Source of the DNA: Planctomycetaceae bacterium
Lineage (GTDB): Bacteria; Planctomycetota; MHYJ01; SBBU01
NCBI GenBank assembly: GCA_005239585.1
Contig: SBBU01000043.1
Location: forward strand, 1-9,549
Length of the DNA stretch: 9,549 bases
Reading direction: 5' to 3'
The position numbers were made by a program, and so were the translations under genes. A model generated the notes under the pieces. The model was not told the origin of the DNA. It saw only the letters and a list, made by a program, of their open reading frames with translations, and made no database searches. Positions 6,265 through 9,549 of the stretch are shown here, in pieces. Within the stretch, counting starts at the first letter, position 1, and the number at the start of each line of letters is the position of its first letter.

Positions 6265-6572
6265 AAATTTGTAGACCTTTTAGCTGAAAGAAAAACGTAA
6301 AAATAAAACTCACCACGTTCTTTGCGAAGAACCCCATTTGTATAGATTGGAATTCCTTGAAAACTCTTGCTGTTGAATATAAAAACTTTTTCGCGCCTTG
6401 AGCGATGATACGGGCTAGTAGAAATCTTCGTACGAAGCCGCCTGGCGTTTAGTATTGATTCTAACACTTCTATCTGTAGAAGATTATCTGTTTCCATCTC
6501 GATCCTTGCTTTCTCCGTAAAAATCACTCTTTCCCTAAGAACTAAGCTCTTAATAAATAGCAGGACATCCAC
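6261..6572 (-). CDS. DUF4258-like protein, probable toxin of a toxin-antitoxin pair
   Basis: A protein of about 103 residues if it starts at GTG 6572; the frame is open to TTG 6611 (116 residues), and GTG 6527 would give 88. Landmarks are FTEKARIEME, VLESILNARR, SPYHRSRREKVFIF, a short IYTNGVLR strand and a terminal FLSAKR. This pattern is that of small RelE/BrnT-fold-like proteins (DUF4258 type) usually encoded beside YgiT zinc-finger proteins, as here. GTG 6572 keeps the helix MDVLLFIKSLVLRERVIF that such proteins commonly carry. GTG 6527 has the better ribosome site (AGGGA, 4 bases upstream). TACAAT (minus strand, 6584-6579) may be a -10 box, with only a poor -35 behind it. RNase activity is an inference, and no catalytic residues can be assigned. 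Confidence 0.6.
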   Translation of the reverse strand: MDVLLFIKSLVLRERVIFTEKARIEMETDNLLQIEVLESILNARRLRTKISTSPYHRSRREKVFIFNSKSFQGIPIYTNGVLRKERGEFYFYVFLSAKRSTNL

Positions 6573-6611
6573 TTTGGTATTGTAATTCACTAGTGATTGA
6601 GGCGCAAGCAA

Positions 6612-6762
6612 ACTTCAATTAGGGATAGAAAGGGGGTACCTTGAGGCCTTAAGTCCCATTGATTATTTCCAAAGTTTTGACAATTGTCCCCGCTTTTGCT
6701 TGCATTAGTGTTTGCCGCCCATTCTGTGTTGTTTTTTTGTGGAGCAATACAAAGTAGTTTAA
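6612..6762. other. Divergent intergenic region between TA pair and glycosyltransferase
   Basis: This stretch separates the minus-strand pair from the plus-strand glycosyltransferase. It contains no convincing coding sequence. It holds one candidate plus-strand promoter (6677-6705) and a T-run (6732-6738). GGAG at 6741-6744 is 18 bases before the ATG, too far for a standard ribosome site. Divergent promoters here would be the natural regulatory arrangement. Confidence 0.5.
6677..6705 (+). promoter_or_regulatory. Candidate promoter of the glycosyltransferase-amidotransferase pair
   Basis: A perfect TTGACA at 6677-6682 is followed after 17 bp by TTGCAT (6700-6705), which is a poor -10 (3/6) but has the TGn extension (6697-6699). 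Initiation would fall near 6712, leaving a leader of about 50 bases before the ATG at 6763. The perfect -35 box and correct spacing make it worth testing; the -10 is the weak point. Confidence 0.35.
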
Positions 6763-7725
6763 ATGAATGTTCTTTACGTAACCAATTGCTATCCGACTGC
6801 CGAGATGCCATGGTATGGCATTTTTGTAAAAAGAGAGGTCGAATCAATCAGTGACATGGGTGTAAAAACCGATCTTCTCTTCATTAACGGGCGTCGCAGC
6901 AGGCTGGAGTATGTAACGTCAATTGCAAAGATCAATACTAAAGTTCAGATAATTCACAGCTATTATGGATATTCAGGCGTGGTGAGTTGGGCCAGAACAA
7001 TTGGGGTAAAAAGCACAGCCAGGGTGGTCACATTTCTGGGAGATGATTTACTGGGTACAGCCAAGTTAGATGGGAGGAGGACAGCCTTTAGTCTGATGAT
7101 GGCATCGTTGCATAAACGACTAGCAACCCAATTTGATGCCATAATCGTCCAGTCGGAGCAGATGGAGGAACAGCTCCCCAAGGCGGCCCGCAAGAGGTGT
7201 CATGTGATACCTTTTGGAATAGATCTAAATAGATTTAGGCCGTTGAATAAAGTTGAATCAAGAAAGAAGCTCAATTTATTGCCTGAAAGGATTTACATAT
7301 TGTTTCCTGCTGATCCGAACAACTCTGTTAAAAACTTTAGGCTCTTGCACAAGGCAAAACAGGAGATCAAGCAGTGTGAGATTTTGGTACTCAAGGGAAT
7401 CAAAGAAGAAGAGGTCCCTCTTTACTACAACGCATGTGATGCTGTTGTGCTATGCAGTTTCAGTGAGGGCTCGCCGACTGTTGTTAAAGAGGCAATGTCG
7501 TGTAATAGACCTATTGTGTCAACAGACGTTGGCGATGTACGGAAACTATTCGGAACTCTTGATGGATATTTCATAAGCGGTTATGACCACGCTGATTTGG
7601 CCAAGAATATAAACAACGCGGTCAAATTTGGGAATACCAGAGGTCGAGATAGACTAGGCGAGCTTGGCCTCGATTCTCAAAGCGTCGCATCAAGAATTGT
7701 CCAACTCTATAAAAATCTTATCTGA
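6763..7725 (+). CDS. GT4-type (GT-B fold) glycosyltransferase
   Basis: A 320-residue glycosyltransferase that probably moves a sugar from an NDP-sugar to a growing glycan at the inner face of the membrane. The N-terminal half has VLYVTNCYPTAEMPWYGIF (3-21), the acceptor-side Rossmann start, and HSYYGYSG (65-72). FLGDDLLG (91-98) follows. VIPFGIDLNRFRP (148-160) is the classic GT4 linker to the donor domain. The donor site carries the E-x7-E motif, E235-GSPTVVK-E243, followed by AMSCNRPIVSTDVGDV (244-259). At 320 residues it is a little short for GT4 (usually 350-400). No signal peptide is seen. Donor and acceptor are unknown. The ATG gives a complete N-terminus, though no ribosome site is close. 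It is followed after 4 bp by the amidotransferase gene. Confidence 0.85.
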   Translation: MNVLYVTNCYPTAEMPWYGIFVKREVESISDMGVKTDLLFINGRRSRLEYVTSIAKINTKVQIIHSYYGYSGVVSWARTIGVKSTARVVTFLGDDLLGTAKLDGRRTAFSLMMASLHKRLATQFDAIIVQSEQMEEQLPKAARKRCHVIPFGIDLNRFRPLNKVESRKKLNLLPERIYILFPADPNNSVKNFRLLHKAKQEIKQCEILVLKGIKEEEVPLYYNACDAVVLCSFSEGSPTVVKEAMSCNRPIVSTDVGDVRKLFGTLDGYFISGYDHADLAKNINNAVKFGNTRGRDRLGELGLDSQSVASRIVQLYKNLI

Positions 7726-7729
7726 TACC

Positions 7730-9549
7730 ATGTGTGGTTTTCTGAGTATTTATTCAGTCAAGGGCATTGATCCAGTCAAACTGGAGCTTATGAACAACCT
7801 GCTTAGACATCGAGGCCCGGATGATGAGGGGTATTTGTTTTTCAACACTAGTACAGGAATAACAACAGAGGCGCGCGGAAAAGAGACAATACATGAACTT
7901 TCGAGTCTTCAGGAGTGTAAGAATCTGTCAGGGTTTGATATTTCGCTTGCTCACAGGCGTCTCACAATAATAGACACATCCTCTCGCGGCCATCAGCCAA
8001 TGTCTTCTCACGACAAAAAGTTGTGGATAACTTACAACGGCGAGCTTTACAACTTTAAAGAACTGACGAGAGAGCTGGAGTCAATGGAATATCGGTTCAA
8101 TAGCAGTACTGATACAGAAGTAATTATATATGCCTACAAGGAGTGGGGAACAAGGTGCCTCGAGAGATTCAATGGGATTTTTGCATTCACGATCCTAGAT
8201 ATTGAAAAGAAGATTTTGTTTCTCGCCAGGGATAATCTCGGGGTAAAACCCGCATATTATTATTTTAATGCGGGGCTCTTTGTCGCTTCCTCTGAGCTTA
8301 AACCATTATTGCAGATTGTGCCGGCACGTTTGGATCTTGCGGCATTGGACAAACTATTTACATTTAGGTTTGTTCCATCTCCCTATACGATGCTTCAGGG
8401 CATAAAAAAATTGCCACCCGGCCATTTTGCAGTCACGGATGGTAAAACCCTTGAAGTTAAAAGATACTGGAAAAAGATCCCTGAGGTGAATGGGGGCTCG
8501 GAAAAAGAACTTGGTGACAAGATAGAGACCGCAGTCAAGAGGCAGTTGATGAGTGATGTCCCGTTGGGGCTGTTCCTAAGCGGTGGCATGGATTCAGCCG
8601 GAATAGTTGCAGTGATGCACCATTTGGGTGTTTCACCAATAAAGACATTTACAATAGGCTTTGAAGGCCAAGATCTTCAAAATGAATTTCCAGAGGCCCG
8701 CAAGACAGCCAAGCTATTTGGATGTGAACACACAGAGACAGTTGTATCGGCAAGAGATTATCAGGACTTTTTTCCAAACTACGTCGAGTTTTTAGAGGAG
8801 CCTATCCTCAATCCTTCTGCGATTGCATGGTATTTTTTGTCGAAACTTGCCGTTTCGCATGTCAAAGTTGCACTGACAGGGCAGGGGACAGATGAGGTCT
8901 TTGCCGGCTATGACCGCTATCTGGGAGAAAGATACCGCAACATTGCGCGCCCACTAATAAAACTTGGTCTCCACAAGATTGGAAGCAAGGTGCTGAACAA
9001 AAGTGACAAGGTTCGCAGGGCATTGCATTCTCTTGATGAGCCTGACACCTATAAGCGATTCGAAAAAATTTATGCTGTCTTTACAGATGAAATGAAGAGC
9101 TCTCTATACAAATTCAAGCCTGATGAAGCGAAGAAAGAAGATTGGAGTCACAGTCTTCTTATTGAGGAATCTAAAAAACTTGACCCGCTGGCCCAGATGC
9201 TCTATTTGGATACGCGCTTTTGGCTGCCTGATGATCTCTTGACAGTTGCAGACAGGCTCTCCATGGCAGTCTCTCTGGAAGTGCGCGTCCCATATCTAGA
9301 TGTAGAGCTTGTAGAGTATGCCGAGAGAATCCCTTCCAGACTTAAACTAAAAGGGCTTGTTCAAAAATATATCTTGAAAAAGAGCCTGTCGAGATGGCTT
9401 CCAAAGGAGGTTATTTCGCGTAAAAAAAAGGGCTTTGCTAACCCTGTTGCGGAGTGGCTTGGGACTCGCCTGTCCGAGTTTGTAAATGACTATGTTCTCT
9501 CGAGTTCCTCTGCTTGCAGTCAATATTTCAACATGAACTATATCAAGAG
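7730..9549 (+). CDS. asnB: Asparagine synthetase-like glutamine amidotransferase (partial, 3' end outside window)
   Basis: An AsnB-family enzyme: ATP-dependent transfer of the glutamine amide to aspartate, or in glycan loci possibly to a sugar carboxylate. 606 codons are visible with no stop; family length (about 600-640) implies only a little is missing. The N-terminal glutaminase domain starts MCGF, so processing would expose the Cys2 nucleophile. RHRGPDDEG is at 26-34, HRRL at 75-78, YNGE at 102-105 and DTEV at 128-131. A stretch between about 37 and 70 is longer than in E. coli AsnB, a feature of many glycan-locus homologues. The synthetase domain has the pyrophosphate loop SGGMDS (284-289), GQGTDEVFAGY (384-394), SLEVRVPYLD (515-524) and RKKKGFANPVAEWL (564-577). 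All key residues seem intact. It starts 4 bp after the glycosyltransferase, in one transcript. Confidence 0.88.
   Translation, partial: MCGFLSIYSVKGIDPVKLELMNNLLRHRGPDDEGYLFFNTSTGITTEARGKETIHELSSLQECKNLSGFDISLAHRRLTIIDTSSRGHQPMSSHDKKLWITYNGELYNFKELTRELESMEYRFNSSTDTEVIIYAYKEWGTRCLERFNGIFAFTILDIEKKILFLARDNLGVKPAYYYFNAGLFVASSELKPLLQIVPARLDLAALDKLFTFRFVPSPYTMLQGIKKLPPGHFAVTDGKTLEVKRYWKKIPEVNGGSEKELGDKIETAVKRQLMSDVPLGLFLSGGMDSAGIVAVMHHLGVSPIKTFTIGFEGQDLQNEFPEARKTAKLFGCEHTETVVSARDYQDFFPNYVEFLEEPILNPSAIAWYFLSKLAVSHVKVALTGQGTDEVFAGYDRYLGERYRNIARPLIKLGLHKIGSKVLNKSDKVRRALHSLDEPDTYKRFEKIYAVFTDEMKSSLYKFKPDEAKKEDWSHSLLIEESKKLDPLAQMLYLDTRFWLPDDLLTVADRLSMAVSLEVRVPYLDVELVEYAERIPSRLKLKGLVQKYILKKSLSRWLPKEVISRKKKGFANPVAEWLGTRLSEFVNDYVLSSSSACSQYFNMNYIK

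Noticed and set aside
6590..6847. Minus-strand open frame covering the divergent intergenic region
   Set aside because: No recognisable domain, and it overlaps the start of the well-supported glycosyltransferase.

Overview
The window looks like a piece of a moderately AT-rich genome (GC estimated by eye in the low-to-mid 40s percent) from a Gram-negative-like bacterium with anaerobic redox metabolism. It carries cysteine-dense ferredoxins and a surface-glycan locus. A planctomycete of the anammox type or a similar uncultured anaerobe would fit, but this is a weak inference. No rRNA, tRNA or CRISPR array was seen.

Left block (1-1577): a non-coding leader with two near-identical 24-bp direct repeats is followed by two iron-sulfur genes. 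The first is a NuoI-type 2[4Fe-4S] protein with a third ferredoxin domain fused through a Lys/Pro/Ala linker. The second, 7 bp downstream, is a polyferredoxin with four cysteine motifs. Together they could hold up to seven clusters and probably work as an electron-relay pair. A small FmdB-type zinc-ribbon gene follows 19 bp later.

Middle (1658-3310): a YyaL/SSP411-like protein (DUF255), a thioredoxin-fold domain fused to an (alpha/alpha)6-type domain. It lacks the first cysteine of the usual CxxC.

Sugar-nucleotide block (3373-6001): three plus-strand genes joined by 4-base start/stop overlaps, behind a good -10 box. They encode an extended SDR of the 4,6-dehydratase/LegB type, a sugar-1-phosphate nucleotidyltransferase, and an SDR closely resembling GDP-4-keto-6-deoxy-D-mannose reductase (Rmd). 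The set reads as a route to an activated, probably GDP-linked, 6-deoxy sugar.

Reverse-strand islet (6052-about 6572): two short overlapping genes on the minus strand look like a toxin-antitoxin pair: a DUF4258-like protein and a YgiT-type zinc-finger protein. It interrupts the glycan locus.

Right block (6763-9549): a GT4-family glycosyltransferase and, 4 bp later, a glutamine-dependent asparagine synthetase-like amidotransferase that runs off the window end. They resume the plus-strand direction and fit polysaccharide assembly.
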